This document shows, piece by piece, positions 43,538 through 51,350 of a stretch of DNA of 64,000 nucleotides. Position 1 is the stretch's first letter; each line of letters begins with the position of its first letter. The position numbers and the translations under genes were made by a program. Origin of the DNA: Streptomyces sp. BA2 (GTDB lineage Bacteria; Actinomycetota; Actinomycetes; Streptomycetales; Streptomycetaceae); contig NZ_WSRO01000002.1 of NCBI RefSeq assembly GCF_009769735.1, positions 2,864,001-2,928,000 on the forward strand. Reading direction: 5' to 3'. A model generated the notes under the pieces. The model did no database searches and had not been told where the DNA came from. It saw only the letters and a list, made by a program, of their open reading frames with translations.

Positions 43538-44218
43538 TCACTCCACCCTTGGACGTACCAGGCCCGATTCGTAGGCAATGACGACGAGTTGCGCCCGGTC
43601 ACGGGCGCCCAGCTTCGCCATCGCACGGTTCACGTGGGTCTTCACGGTGAGCGGGCTGACCTCGAGACGCTCGGCGATCTCGTCGTTCGAGTGCCCGCCC
43701 GCGACCTGGACGAGGACCTCGCGCTCACGCCCGGTGAGCGCGTCGAGCCGCTCGCCGCGCGCCCCGCCGTCACCGTCCGAACTGTCGCCCTGCGCGAGGA
43801 ACTTGGCGATCAGGCCCTTCGTCGCCACCGGGGAGAGCAGGGCGTCGCCCGCGGCCGCGATCCGGATCGCGCCGAGCAGTTCGTCCGGCTCCGCGCCCTT
43901 GCCGAGGAAGCCGGAGGCACCGGCGCGCAGCGACTGCACCACGTACTCGTCGACCTCGAAAGTCGTCAGCATGACCACGCGTACGTGGGACAGGGTGGGG
44001 TCGGAGCTGATCAGACGGGTGGCGGCGAGACCGTCCGTACCGGGCATGCGGATGTCCATCAGGACGACGTCGACAGCCTGCGACTTCGCCAGCTCGACGG
44101 CCTCCGCGCCGTCCGACGCCTCTGCGACGACCTCCATGTCGGGCTCGGAGTCGACGAGCACCTTGAACGCGCTGCGCAGCAAGGCCTGATCGTCGGCGAG
44201 CAGCACCCGGATCGTCAC
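43538..44218 (-). CDS. NarL/LuxR-family response regulator
   Basis: This 226-aa protein has a receiver (1-120; DD at 9-10, phosphoacceptor D55 in VVLMDIRMPG, K105 region GFLGKGAEP) and a LuxR-type helix-turn-helix (about 160-225, with LTGREREVLVQVAGGHSNDEIA). GTG at 44218 overlaps the kinase stop by GTGA. It lies 151 nt upstream of the RND pump on the same strand, so the pump is a possible target. Confidence 0.92.
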   Translation of the reverse strand: MTIRVLLADDQALLRSAFKVLVDSEPDMEVVAEASDGAEAVELAKSQAVDVVLMDIRMPGTDGLAATRLISSDPTLSHVRVVMLTTFEVDEYVVQSLRAGASGFLGKGAEPDELLGAIRIAAAGDALLSPVATKGLIAKFLAQGDSSDGDGGARGERLDALTGREREVLVQVAGGHSNDEIAERLEVSPLTVKTHVNRAMAKLGARDRAQLVVIAYESGLVRPRVE

Positions 44219-45456
44219 GCGGTGGTCCCTCCCTCTGCCGGACTGACCGGCTTTGCCGTGACGGGCAGGATCGCATGGACGCGGAAGCCGCCGCCGTAGC
44301 GGGGTCCTGCCGTGCAGCGGCCGCCCAGGGCGCTGACGCGCTCGCGCATGCCGATGAGGCCGTGCCCGCCGCCATCGTTCTCGCCGCTGTGTTCCCTCCT
44401 CTCGCCGCCTCCGTCGTCCAGGATCGTGACCTCGACGTTCGGTCCTACGCGGACGACGCTGACCTCGGCCTTGGCGCCCACTCCCGCGTGCTTCTGCACG
44501 TTCGTGAGGGCCTCCTGGATGATCCGGTAGGCGGCCAGGTCGACTCCGGCGGGCAGACCGGCCACCGCGTCGCCGAGGGCGACCTCCACGGGGAGGCCCG
44601 CATGGCGGAAGGTCTCGACGAGGTCGTGGAGGCGGGCCAGGCCGGGGGCGGGCTCGGTGGGGGCCTCGGGGTCGCCGGTCTGCCGCAACAGGCCGACAGT
44701 GGCGCGCAGTTCGTTGAGCGCGGAGCGGCTTGCGTCGCGTACGTGGGAGAGGGCTTCCTTGGCCTGGTCGGGCCGCTTGTCCATGACGTGCGCGGCCACG
44801 CCTGCCTGCACATTGACCAGGGCGATGTGGTGGGCGACCACGTCGTGCAGATCGCGGGCGATGCGCAGCCGCTCCTCGGCGACGCGGCGCCGGGCCTCCT
44901 CTTCGCGGGTGCGTTCCGCGCGTTCGGCACGCTCGCGTATGGCGTCCACGAAGGCGCGGCGGCTGCGGACTGCGTCACCGGCGGCCGCGGCCATGCCGGT
45001 CCAGGCGAAGATGCCGAGGTTCTCCTGGGCGTACCAGGGCAGCGGTCCCGCCAGCATCGCGACGCCGGTGAGGCCGGTGATGGTGACGACGCCGACGCGC
45101 CAGGTGGTGGGGCGGTTGGTGGTGGCGGCGACGGTGTAGAGGGCGACGACCGCGCTCATGACGACGGCGCCGCGGAACTCTCCGGTGATCAGGTCGACGA
45201 CGGAGACGGTGCAGGTCGCCGCGAGCACCACCCAGGGGGCGCGGCGGCGGAAGACCAGGGCGGTGGCGCCGAGCAGCATCAGGACCAGGCTGAGCGCGCC
45301 CGGGGTGCGGGTGCCCCACGTGGGGCCGCCGTCGTGGCCGTACGGCTCGACGAAGGAGCCGATGACCATGCATATGAGGACGGCTGCCGCGAGGGCGGCG
45401 TCCACAGCCAGGGGGTGCGCCTTGGCCCAACAGCGGCCTCGCACGAGAGTGGTCAC
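44215..45456 (-). CDS. NarL-type sensor histidine kinase
   Basis: This 413-aa kinase has four to five N-terminal membrane helices with short loops (about 15-165), a HisKA_3 helix with RDLHDVVAHHIALV (H204) and an ATPase domain (ALTNVQKHAG, DDGGG, GHGLIGMRERV). The lack of a large external domain suggests sensing within or at the membrane, as in DesK-like kinases. GTG 45456 has TAAGG upstream. It is cotranscribed with its regulator. A 33-bp tandem repeat lies just upstream of its start. Confidence 0.9.
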   Translation of the reverse strand: MTTLVRGRCWAKAHPLAVDAALAAAVLICMVIGSFVEPYGHDGGPTWGTRTPGALSLVLMLLGATALVFRRRAPWVVLAATCTVSVVDLITGEFRGAVVMSAVVALYTVAATTNRPTTWRVGVVTITGLTGVAMLAGPLPWYAQENLGIFAWTGMAAAAGDAVRSRRAFVDAIRERAERAERTREEEARRRVAEERLRIARDLHDVVAHHIALVNVQAGVAAHVMDKRPDQAKEALSHVRDASRSALNELRATVGLLRQTGDPEAPTEPAPGLARLHDLVETFRHAGLPVEVALGDAVAGLPAGVDLAAYRIIQEALTNVQKHAGVGAKAEVSVVRVGPNVEVTILDDGGGERREHSGENDGGGHGLIGMRERVSALGGRCTAGPRYGGGFRVHAILPVTAKPVSPAEGGTTA

Positions 45457-45475
45457 GCCTTAAACGGTACGGGGC

Positions 45476-45582
45476 CCTGCGGGCTGCTGGGACCGGTCTG
45501 ACCGCTTGGCCTGCGGGCTGCTGGGACCGTCTGACCGCTTGGCCTGCGGGCTGCTGGGACCGTCTGACCGCTTGGCCTGCGG
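45476..45582. repeat. 33-bp tandem repeat, 3.2 copies
   Basis: The unit begins CCTGCGGGCTGCTGGGACCG and ends GACCGCTTGG. Copies start at 45476 (34 bp, one extra G), 45510 and 45543, with a 7-nt remainder at 45576. The unit length is a multiple of three, but no coding frame with a start is convincing. Confidence 0.9.
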
Positions 45583-45637
45583 CTGGCGACGCCCCGGGGT
45601 CGGTCCTGGCTGAGCTCCGTCTGCCTGGCCGACCTGT

Positions 45638-45677
45638 CCCGGCGCTTCGCGCCGGATCTTTCCCGCCCACCCACCCG
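45638..45677. repeat. Dispersed CCCGCCCACCCACCCG element, copy 1
   Basis: CCCGGCGCTTCGCGCCGG forms a small hairpin and is followed by ATCTTTCCCGCCCACCCACC. It pairs with the inverted copy at 45728. Confidence 0.75.
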
Positions 45678-45727
45678 ATTGCCCCGCGTCGAGTTCTCCT
45701 TCTCGCCCGGCACCGCTGGGTAATGGG

Positions 45728-45763
45728 CGGGTGGGTGGGAGACATCCGGCGCGAAGCGCCGGG
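45728..45763. repeat. Dispersed element, copy 2 (inverted)
   Basis: CGGGTGGGTGGGAGACATCC followed by GGCGCGAAGCGCCGGG is the reverse complement of copy 1 except for a 4-nt deletion. Together they could form a long cruciform. Confidence 0.75.
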
Positions 45764-45791
45764 CCAGGTCAGCTGGGGCCCCCGGCCAGGA

Positions 45792-46070
45792 CTAGCCCGG
45801 GATCAAGCCGTCGTCGCTCAGCATTTCGCGGACCTCGTCCAGGGTCGCGTCCGGGCCCGGGAGGATCAGCTCGGAGGGTTCCAGGGCGTCGTCCGGGAGG
45901 GGGGTGCCCAGCTCCCGGACCTTGTCGAGGAGCGCGCCCAGCGTCCTGCGGAAGCCGGACTCGTCGCCGCTCTCCATCTCTTCCAGCAACTCGTCGTCCA
46001 GCTTGTTCAGTTCGGTGAAGTGGCTGTCGGCCAGCTTCACCTGCCCCTCCCCCATGATCCGTACGATCAT
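45792..46070 (-). CDS. PspA-associated protein (PspAA-like)
   Basis: This 92-aa acidic protein starts MIVRIMGEGQVKLADSHFTELNKLDDELLEEMESGDE and ends with SDDGLIPG. It fits the PspA-associated PspAA domain, which pairs with PspA in Actinobacteria. ATG 46070 has GAGGAGGGCG upstream. It is 40 nt downstream of pspA in the same orientation. It probably modulates PspA in envelope-stress control. Confidence 0.82.
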   Translation of the reverse strand: MIVRIMGEGQVKLADSHFTELNKLDDELLEEMESGDESGFRRTLGALLDKVRELGTPLPDDALEPSELILPGPDATLDEVREMLSDDGLIPG

Positions 46071-46110
46071 GTCGCCCTCCTCGGACGTGAGCGGTGTGCT
46101 GCGAAAGGCT

Positions 46111-46911
46111 CTACTGCTTGTCGAAGCGCGGGGTGTCCTGCGGCTGCTGCTGGGTCTGGGGCTGGCCCTGACCCGGCTCGATGGCCTGCTTCGGCGACGC
46201 CGACGAGCCACCCGCCAGTTCCGCCTTCATCCGCTGCAGTTCCAGCTCTACATCAGTACCACCGGAGAGGCGATCCAGCTCGGACTGGATGTCGTCCTTG
46301 GCGAGGCCGGAGGAGTCGTCGAGAGCACCGGAAGCGAGGAGTTCGTCGATCGCGCCCGCCCGCGCCTGGAGCTGCGCGGTCTTGTCCTCGGCGCGCTGGA
46401 TCGCCATGCCGACGTCGCCCATCTCCTCGGAGATGCCCGAGAAGGCCTCGCCGATCCGGGTCTGCGCCTGGGCGGCGGTGTACGTGGCCTTGATCGTCTC
46501 CTTCTTCGTACGGAAGGCGTCGACCTTGGCCTGGAGGCGCTGCGCCGCGAGGGTGAGCTTCTCCTCCTCGCCCTGGAGCGTCTGGTGCTGCGTCTCCAGG
46601 TCGGTCACCTGCTGCTGCAGGGCCGCACGGCGCGAGAGCGCCTCGCGGGCCAGGTCCTCACGGCCGAGGGCGAGGGCCTTGCGGCCCTGGTCCTCAAGGG
46701 TGGAGGACTGCTTCTGGAGCTGGCTCAGCTGCAGCTCCAGGCGCTTGCGCGAGGTCGCCACATCGGCGACACCGCGACGCACCTTCTGCAGCAGCTCGAG
46801 CTGCTTCTGGTACGAGTAATCGAGGGTTTCGCGCGGGTCCTCGGCCCGGTCAAGGGCCTTGTTCGCCTTCGCGCGGAAGATCATCCCCATACGCTTCATG
46901 ACACCGCTCAT
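46111..46911 (-). CDS. pspA: PspA/IM30 envelope-stress protein
   Basis: This 266-aa protein is almost all coiled coil: MGMIFRAKANKALDRAEDPRETLDYSY at the N-terminus, typical of PspA/Vipp1, then heptad-rich helices to about residue 220 and a Gln/Pro-rich tail. It should bind stressed membrane and preserve the proton gradient. ATG 46911 is chosen; ATG 46899 is a close alternative. It is cotranscribed with the PspAA-like gene. Confidence 0.92.
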   Translation of the reverse strand: MSGVMKRMGMIFRAKANKALDRAEDPRETLDYSYQKQLELLQKVRRGVADVATSRKRLELQLSQLQKQSSTLEDQGRKALALGREDLAREALSRRAALQQQVTDLETQHQTLQGEEEKLTLAAQRLQAKVDAFRTKKETIKATYTAAQAQTRIGEAFSGISEEMGDVGMAIQRAEDKTAQLQARAGAIDELLASGALDDSSGLAKDDIQSELDRLSGGTDVELELQRMKAELAGGSSASPKQAIEPGQGQPQTQQQPQDTPRFDKQ

Positions 46912-47194
46912 GGGCTTCGCGCGCCCCCTTCTGACGGACTTCCAGCTCCAGGTACTGCTCAGAACCCACAGTACGGGCCCTGCATCCATTACCGCACTGT
47001 TCGCGTGCGGATGCGCTCATCCCCAAGGACGACTGTGTCCGGCCGGGCTCAGGCGTAGGGAGTAGGTGCACCCCCGGGAACCGCCCGAAAACCGCTTGTA
47101 AACCACACGGAACGTCCCCTTAGCCACACAATCAAGACGCCCGGTGTTGCCGGATCGTTCCCCGTCGGGCGGGGGTCCATGCGTCGGCACCCCG

Positions 47195-47200
47195 TACCCT
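47195..47200 (+). promoter_or_regulatory. TACCCT -10 box, leaderless start
   Basis: TACCCT ends 8 nt before GTG 47209. No Shine-Dalgarno sequence is present in the intervening TGGGTTTT context. Confidence 0.45.
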
Positions 47201-47208
47201 TGGGTTTT

Positions 47209-47805
47209 GTGTTCCGTAGCCGATCCAAGGACGAGAAGGCCCCGGCGAGCAAGGCCCCGGTGACCGACTCCCAGCAGCCCCGTGACCCCGAGGCCCCGAA
47301 GGGCCGCCCCACGCCCAAGCGCAGTGAGGCCCAGACCCAGCGCCGCAGCGTGGCCAACACGCCTGTGACGCGCAAGGAGGCGGCGAAGCGGCAGCGCGAC
47401 GCACGCCGCGTCCAGATGGACAAGCAGCGCCAGGCGCTCGCCAGCGGTGACGAGCGCTATCTGCCCGCCCGCGACAAGGGCCCCGTGCGCAAGTTCGCGC
47501 GCGACTTCGTCGACTCGCGGTTCTGCATCGCCGAGTTCTTCCTGCCGCTGGCCGTGATCATCCTCGTACTGAGCATGGTCCGTATCCCGCAGCTGCAGAA
47601 CATCGCGCTGCTGCTCTGGCTCTTCGTGATCGTCCTGATCATCGTGGACTCGGTGACGACGGCGGTCCGCCTGAAGAAGCGCCTGAACGAGCGCTTCCCG
47701 AGCGAGAGCAAGAAGGGCGCCGTCGCGTACGCCCTGATGCGTACGCTCCAGATGCGCCGTCTGCGGCTGCCGAAGCCGCAGGTCAAGCGCGGAGAACGGC
47801 CCTGA
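47209..47805 (+). CDS. DUF3043 membrane protein
   Basis: This 198-aa protein has a basic, low-complexity N-terminal half (KRSEAQTQRRSVANTPVTRKEAAKR) and two C-terminal membrane helices (FFLPLAVIILVLSMV and IALLLWLFVIVLIIVDSV) followed by a basic tail. This is the DUF3043 family, of unknown function. GTG 47209 is preferred because a TACCCT box lies 8 nt upstream and an earlier ATG (47179) only adds a weak extension. The stop codon overlaps a CTG that is probably the start of the next gene (CTGA). Confidence 0.82.
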   Translation: MFRSRSKDEKAPASKAPVTDSQQPRDPEAPKGRPTPKRSEAQTQRRSVANTPVTRKEAAKRQRDARRVQMDKQRQALASGDERYLPARDKGPVRKFARDFVDSRFCIAEFFLPLAVIILVLSMVRIPQLQNIALLLWLFVIVLIIVDSVTTAVRLKKRLNERFPSESKKGAVAYALMRTLQMRRLRLPKPQVKRGERP

Positions 47806-48587
47806 GCGGATTCGCCGGCGGGGCCGCCGCGTGGCTTCAGAAGCTGGGCGGCCTTCGTAACGCCGTACGCCAGGAGCTGGTGACCCGGCAGCTCGACGAG
47901 CAGATAGCCGGGCGCTTCCCCGTGGGGCAGCGGCTGCGCGTGCTCGACGTGGGCATGGGCCAGGGCACGCAGGCGCTGCGGCTCGCCCGCGCCGGGCACA
48001 AGGTGACGGGCGTCGAGCAGGATCCGGCGATGGTGGCCGCGGCGCGTGCCGCGCTCGGCGCCGAGCCGGAGGGTATCCAGGGGCGGGTGCGGATCGTCGA
48101 GGGCGACGGGCGCGAGACCGGGGTGCATTTCCTGCCGGGCAGCTTCGACGTCGTGCTGTGCCACGGCGTCCTGATGTACGTCGAGGAGCCGGACGCGCTG
48201 CTCGCGGGTCTGGCCCGGATGCTTGCCCCCGGCGGGCTGCTCTCCCTTCTCGTACGGAACGCTGACGCGCTGGCCATGCGGCCGGGGCTCGCCGGGGACT
48301 GGGCGGGGGCGATGGCCGCGTTCGACTCCACCGTGTACCGCAATCGGCTCGGCCTTGAGGCGCGGGCCGATCGGCTCGATGCCGTTTCCGCTTCGCTCTC
48401 GGGGATCGCTGCGCCGTTGCACGCCTGGTATGGCGTGCGGGTCTTCACCGATCAGGCCTCGGACGACACTGTTCCGCCGGAGGACGCGGAGTTGGCGGCG
48501 CTGCTCGCCGCCGAGGAGCGGGCCGGGCGTACTGACCCGTATCGCCGGGTCGCGGCTCTGTTGCACGTCTGCGGTGTGCGGGACTGA
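47802..48587 (+). CDS. Class I SAM-dependent methyltransferase, CTG start
   Basis: This protein of about 261 aa has the SAM-binding motif VLDVGMGQGTQALRLA, an acidic end of strand 2 (GVEQDPAMV), a GDGRE motif and LCHGVLMYVEEP. The first ATG-like codon in frame is GTG at 47880, which would cut off the helix LRNAVRQELVTRQLDEQI. Upstream, CTG at 47802 overlaps the preceding TGA (CTGA) and has GGAG exactly 7 nt before it, so CTG initiation is likely. No Shine-Dalgarno sequence precedes GTG 47880. The substrate is unknown. Confidence 0.82.
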   Translation: MSGFAGGAAAWLQKLGGLRNAVRQELVTRQLDEQIAGRFPVGQRLRVLDVGMGQGTQALRLARAGHKVTGVEQDPAMVAAARAALGAEPEGIQGRVRIVEGDGRETGVHFLPGSFDVVLCHGVLMYVEEPDALLAGLARMLAPGGLLSLLVRNADALAMRPGLAGDWAGAMAAFDSTVYRNRLGLEARADRLDAVSASLSGIAAPLHAWYGVRVFTDQASDDTVPPEDAELAALLAAEERAGRTDPYRRVAALLHVCGVRD

Positions 48588-48592
48588 CTGAA

Positions 48593-48632
48593 CCGCCGCT
48601 TCGCGGCGGATGTTTCCCGCCCACCCACCCGA
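48593..48632. repeat. Dispersed element, copy 3
   Basis: CCGCCGCTTCGCGGCGG forms a hairpin, followed by ATGTTTCCCGCCCACCCACC, directly after the methyltransferase stop. The tail matches copy 1 at all but one base. Confidence 0.75.
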
Positions 48633-48711
48633 GCACCCCGCAGCGAACCGCACCCCCTGATCGGCGGTCTATTTCAGGGCGGCATATCGGGGCCAACGCG
48701 ACACTCGGGGC

Positions 48712-49764
48712 ATGAATGCCTCGCGTATCCGTGCCATCACCGTGACCGCCTCCCTTGCCTCAGCGCTCCTCGTCGCCGGCTGCTCAAGCTCCGGTTCCGG
48801 GGACTCCGGTGAGTCCACCACCCAGGCCGCGCCCATGGCGGAGAGCGATCTGGAGGGCGCCTACCAGCAGGTGATCGAGGACGTCCTGCCGTCGGTCGTC
48901 CAGATCGACGCCTCCGACAGCCTCGGCTCCGGTGTCGTCTACGACGACAAGGGCCACGTCGTCACCAACGCCCACGTCGTGGGCAAGGAGCAGACCTTCA
49001 AGGTCACGACGGCCACCGGGGAGCAGGCTCTCACCGCGAAGCTCGTCGCCTCCTACCCCGAGCAGGATCTCGCCGTCATCAAGCTCGACAACCCGCCGAG
49101 CGGGCTCAAGGCCGCGAAGTTCGGGGACTCCACGAAGGCCGAGGTCGGGCAGATCGTGCTCGCCATGGGTTCGCCGCTCGGTCTCTCGTCCAGCGTCACG
49201 CAGGGCATCGTCTCGGCGACCGGCCGGACCGTCAGCGAGCCCCGCACGGAGGGCGCCCCCGGGGCCACCATCGCGAACATGCTCCAGACGTCCGCCGCGA
49301 TCAACCCGGGCAACAGCGGCGGCGCCCTGGTCAACCTGGACGGCCAGGTCATCGGCATTCCGACGCTCGCCGCGACGGACCCGCAGATGGGCGACAGCGC
49401 GGCGCCGGGGATCGGGTTCGCGATCCCGTCCTCGATGGTGAAGACCATCGCCGACCAGATCATCAAGGACGGCAGGGTCACCGACTCGGGCCGGGCCGCC
49501 CTCGGCATCACGGGACGCACGGTCCTCGGCGACAACTACAGGCCCGCGGGCGTCGCCATCGTCGACGCGCAGAAGGACGGCGGCGCGGCCAAGGCCGGTC
49601 TGGAGGACGGCGACATCATCACCAAGCTCGGCAACTCCGACATCACCACGATCACCTCGCTCTCCGAGGCGCTCGCCGGGGAGAAGCCGGGTGACAAGAC
49701 GCAGGTGACGTACGTACGAGACGGCTCCGAGAAGACCGCCGAGGTCACGCTGGGCGAGATGTAG
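48712..49764 (+). CDS. HtrA/DegP-like serine protease lipoprotein with PDZ domain
   Basis: This 350-aa exported protein has a lipobox LVAGC (C24), a trypsin-like domain with H88 (TNAHVV), D119 (EQDLAVI) and S202 (NPGNSGG), and a C-terminal PDZ domain (about 265-350; GAAKAGLEDGDIIT). It is probably a surface quality-control protease. ATG 48712 follows a GC-rich region without a clear ribosome binding site. A terminator lies between it and the convergent small gene. Confidence 0.92.
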   Translation: MNASRIRAITVTASLASALLVAGCSSSGSGDSGESTTQAAPMAESDLEGAYQQVIEDVLPSVVQIDASDSLGSGVVYDDKGHVVTNAHVVGKEQTFKVTTATGEQALTAKLVASYPEQDLAVIKLDNPPSGLKAAKFGDSTKAEVGQIVLAMGSPLGLSSSVTQGIVSATGRTVSEPRTEGAPGATIANMLQTSAAINPGNSGGALVNLDGQVIGIPTLAATDPQMGDSAAPGIGFAIPSSMVKTIADQIIKDGRVTDSGRAALGITGRTVLGDNYRPAGVAIVDAQKDGGAAKAGLEDGDIITKLGNSDITTITSLSEALAGEKPGDKTQVTYVRDGSEKTAEVTLGEM

Positions 49765-49778
49765 GGAAGGGACGGGAC

Positions 49779-49818
49779 ACGTGAGGGGGTGGCCGCACCC
49801 GCGGTCACCCCCTCACGT
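49779..49818. terminator. Bidirectional terminator, HtrA-like / small gene
   Basis: Perfect 13-bp arms (ACGTGAGGGGGTG and its complement) enclose a 14-nt loop that can itself pair (CCGC/GCGG). Confidence 0.85.
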
Positions 49819-49829
49819 TCAGGCGTCAC

Positions 49830-50051
49830 TCACTCCTGCGTCGCGTCCTGCGCGTGCAGGCTCATCGGCCCATAGATCTTGTTCGCGTCCTCGAAGAGCG
49901 ACACCTGGTCGGCGCCGCCTTCGGCGAGCTCTTTCCAGTACTCGCCGACCCACGACTCCGCGTCCCCCTGAGTCGTGAACTCCTCGGGCGTCAGAGCGGG
50001 CTGGACCTCCGTCCCGTCCGCCTTCTCGAACCGCCACGTCCATGCCGCCAT
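49830..50051 (-). CDS. Small hypothetical protein
   Basis: This 73-aa acidic protein starts MAAWTWRFEKADGTEVQPALTP and contains TQGDAESWVGEYWKELAEGG and VSLFEDANKIYGPMSLH segments. No signal or membrane segment is visible. ATG 50051 has GGGAGGCTGG upstream, so it is a well-supported gene of unknown function. It is divergent from cobU. Confidence 0.8.
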   Translation of the reverse strand: MAAWTWRFEKADGTEVQPALTPEEFTTQGDAESWVGEYWKELAEGGADQVSLFEDANKIYGPMSLHAQDATQE

Positions 50052-50141
50052 GCCAGCCTCCCGATGGTCCGACAGCTGTGTGAAGCCGCTTGAAGCCTAG
50101 CCGGGCGAGCGGCGCTCGCGGTGACGCGGGAGGATCTTCCT

Positions 50142-51341
50142 GTGGAACTGACTCTGCTCGGCACCGGCGCCCCCGAAGGCCTGCCCCGACCCGGCTGCCC
50201 CTGTGCGGCCTGCGCGACCGCGCTCGGCGGCTCGGCGCGCGGCGCCACCGCACTCCTGGTGGACGGCGTCCTGCTGCTCGACCTCACCCCTGGCGCCGCC
50301 TTCGCGGCCGCCCGCTCCGGGCACTCGCTCGGCGGTGTACGCCAGATTCTGCTCTCCCATCCGCACGACGGCCCCTCGGTGGAGGTGCCTGCGGGACTGC
50401 CGCAGCCGGGCCGGGTGCCCGACGGGCGGGAGCTCGCGCTGCTCACCGGGCACCGGGTGCGCGCGGTGGCGATGGACCACCCGGGCACGGGGTACGAGGT
50501 CGCGGGCCCGGACGGGGAGCGGCTGCTGTATCTGCCGCCGGGCGGCGCGCCCGCGGGGCTGCCGGACGAGCAGGCTCCGTACGAGATGGTCGTCGCCGAT
50601 GTCGTCGGGCGTCCCGACGGGCTCGCGCGGCTGCGGGCCGCGGGGGCGATCGGGCCGACCACGGACGTCGTCGCCGTCCATCTGGGTCACGAGGTGCCGC
50701 CGGGCACGGAGCTGACCCGCAGGCTGGCCGCCGCCGGTGCGCGGGCCGTGCCGGACGGGACGACGCTGGTGGTCGGCGCCTATGAGGACGTACCGGACGT
50801 GCCGCGCCGCACCCTCGTCCTCGGCGGCGCCCGGTCCGGGAAGTCGGTGGAGGCGGAGCGCCGCCTCGAAGCCTTCCCCGAGGTGCTGTACGTGGCCACG
50901 GGCGGGACCAGGAACGGCGACTCCGAGTGGGCGGACCGGGTGAGCGCCCACCGGGAGCGGCGGCCCGGGTCGTGGAGCACCGCCGAGACCTGCGACCTCG
51001 TGCCGCTGCTCGCCGAGAACGGCCCTCCCCTGCTCATCGACTGCCTGTCGCTGTGGCTGACGTACGCCATGGACGAGGTGAACGCGTGGGACGACGACGA
51101 ATGGGCGGGCGGTGGCGAGCGGGCGCTGCGCAAGCGGGTCTCGGAGCTCACGGGGGCGGTGCGCGCGACCCGGCGCACGGTTGTCGCCGTGTCGAACGAG
51201 GTCGGCTCCGGCATCGTCCCCGCGACCGCGTCGGGCCGCCGCTACCGCGATGAACTGGGCCGTCTGAACGCGGCGTTCGCGTCCGAGTGCGAGCACGTGC
51301 TGCTTGTCGTGGCGGGCCAGGCGCTCACGCTGCGCGGCTGA
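50142..51341 (+). CDS. cobU: MBL-like domain fused to CobU (cobinamide kinase/guanylyltransferase)
   Basis: This 399-aa protein has two parts. Residues 1-210 resemble a metallo-beta-lactamase fold (LTLLGTGAPEG at the N-terminus, then SHPHDGP at the usual HxHxDH position, apparently lacking metal-binding residues). From about 220 it is CobU, with the P-loop LGGARSGKS (K234) and YVATGGTRNGD. CobU phosphorylates adenosylcobinamide and attaches GMP in cobalamin assembly. GTG 50142 has GGGAGG 8 nt upstream. cobT and cobS follow further downstream. Confidence 0.9.
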   Translation: MELTLLGTGAPEGLPRPGCPCAACATALGGSARGATALLVDGVLLLDLTPGAAFAAARSGHSLGGVRQILLSHPHDGPSVEVPAGLPQPGRVPDGRELALLTGHRVRAVAMDHPGTGYEVAGPDGERLLYLPPGGAPAGLPDEQAPYEMVVADVVGRPDGLARLRAAGAIGPTTDVVAVHLGHEVPPGTELTRRLAAAGARAVPDGTTLVVGAYEDVPDVPRRTLVLGGARSGKSVEAERRLEAFPEVLYVATGGTRNGDSEWADRVSAHRERRPGSWSTAETCDLVPLLAENGPPLLIDCLSLWLTYAMDEVNAWDDDEWAGGGERALRKRVSELTGAVRATRRTVVAVSNEVGSGIVPATASGRRYRDELGRLNAAFASECEHVLLVVAGQALTLRG

Positions 51342-51350
51342 GACGGCCGT

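Larger units (their letters stand above)
45457..45791. other. Repeat-rich noncoding region
   Basis: This 335-nt gap before the histidine kinase start holds three tandem copies of a 33-bp unit and an inverted pair of a GC-rich element. Nothing in it looks coding. Confidence 0.7.

Noticed and set aside
44215..45456. tRNA, rRNA, transposase or prophage genes in the window
   Set aside because: I saw no cloverleaf, rRNA-like sequence, transposase or phage protein in any part of the 64 kb; this entry is a negative result for the whole window.
45476..45582. CRISPR-like array
   Set aside because: The 33-bp units are directly adjacent, with no spacers and no cas genes nearby.
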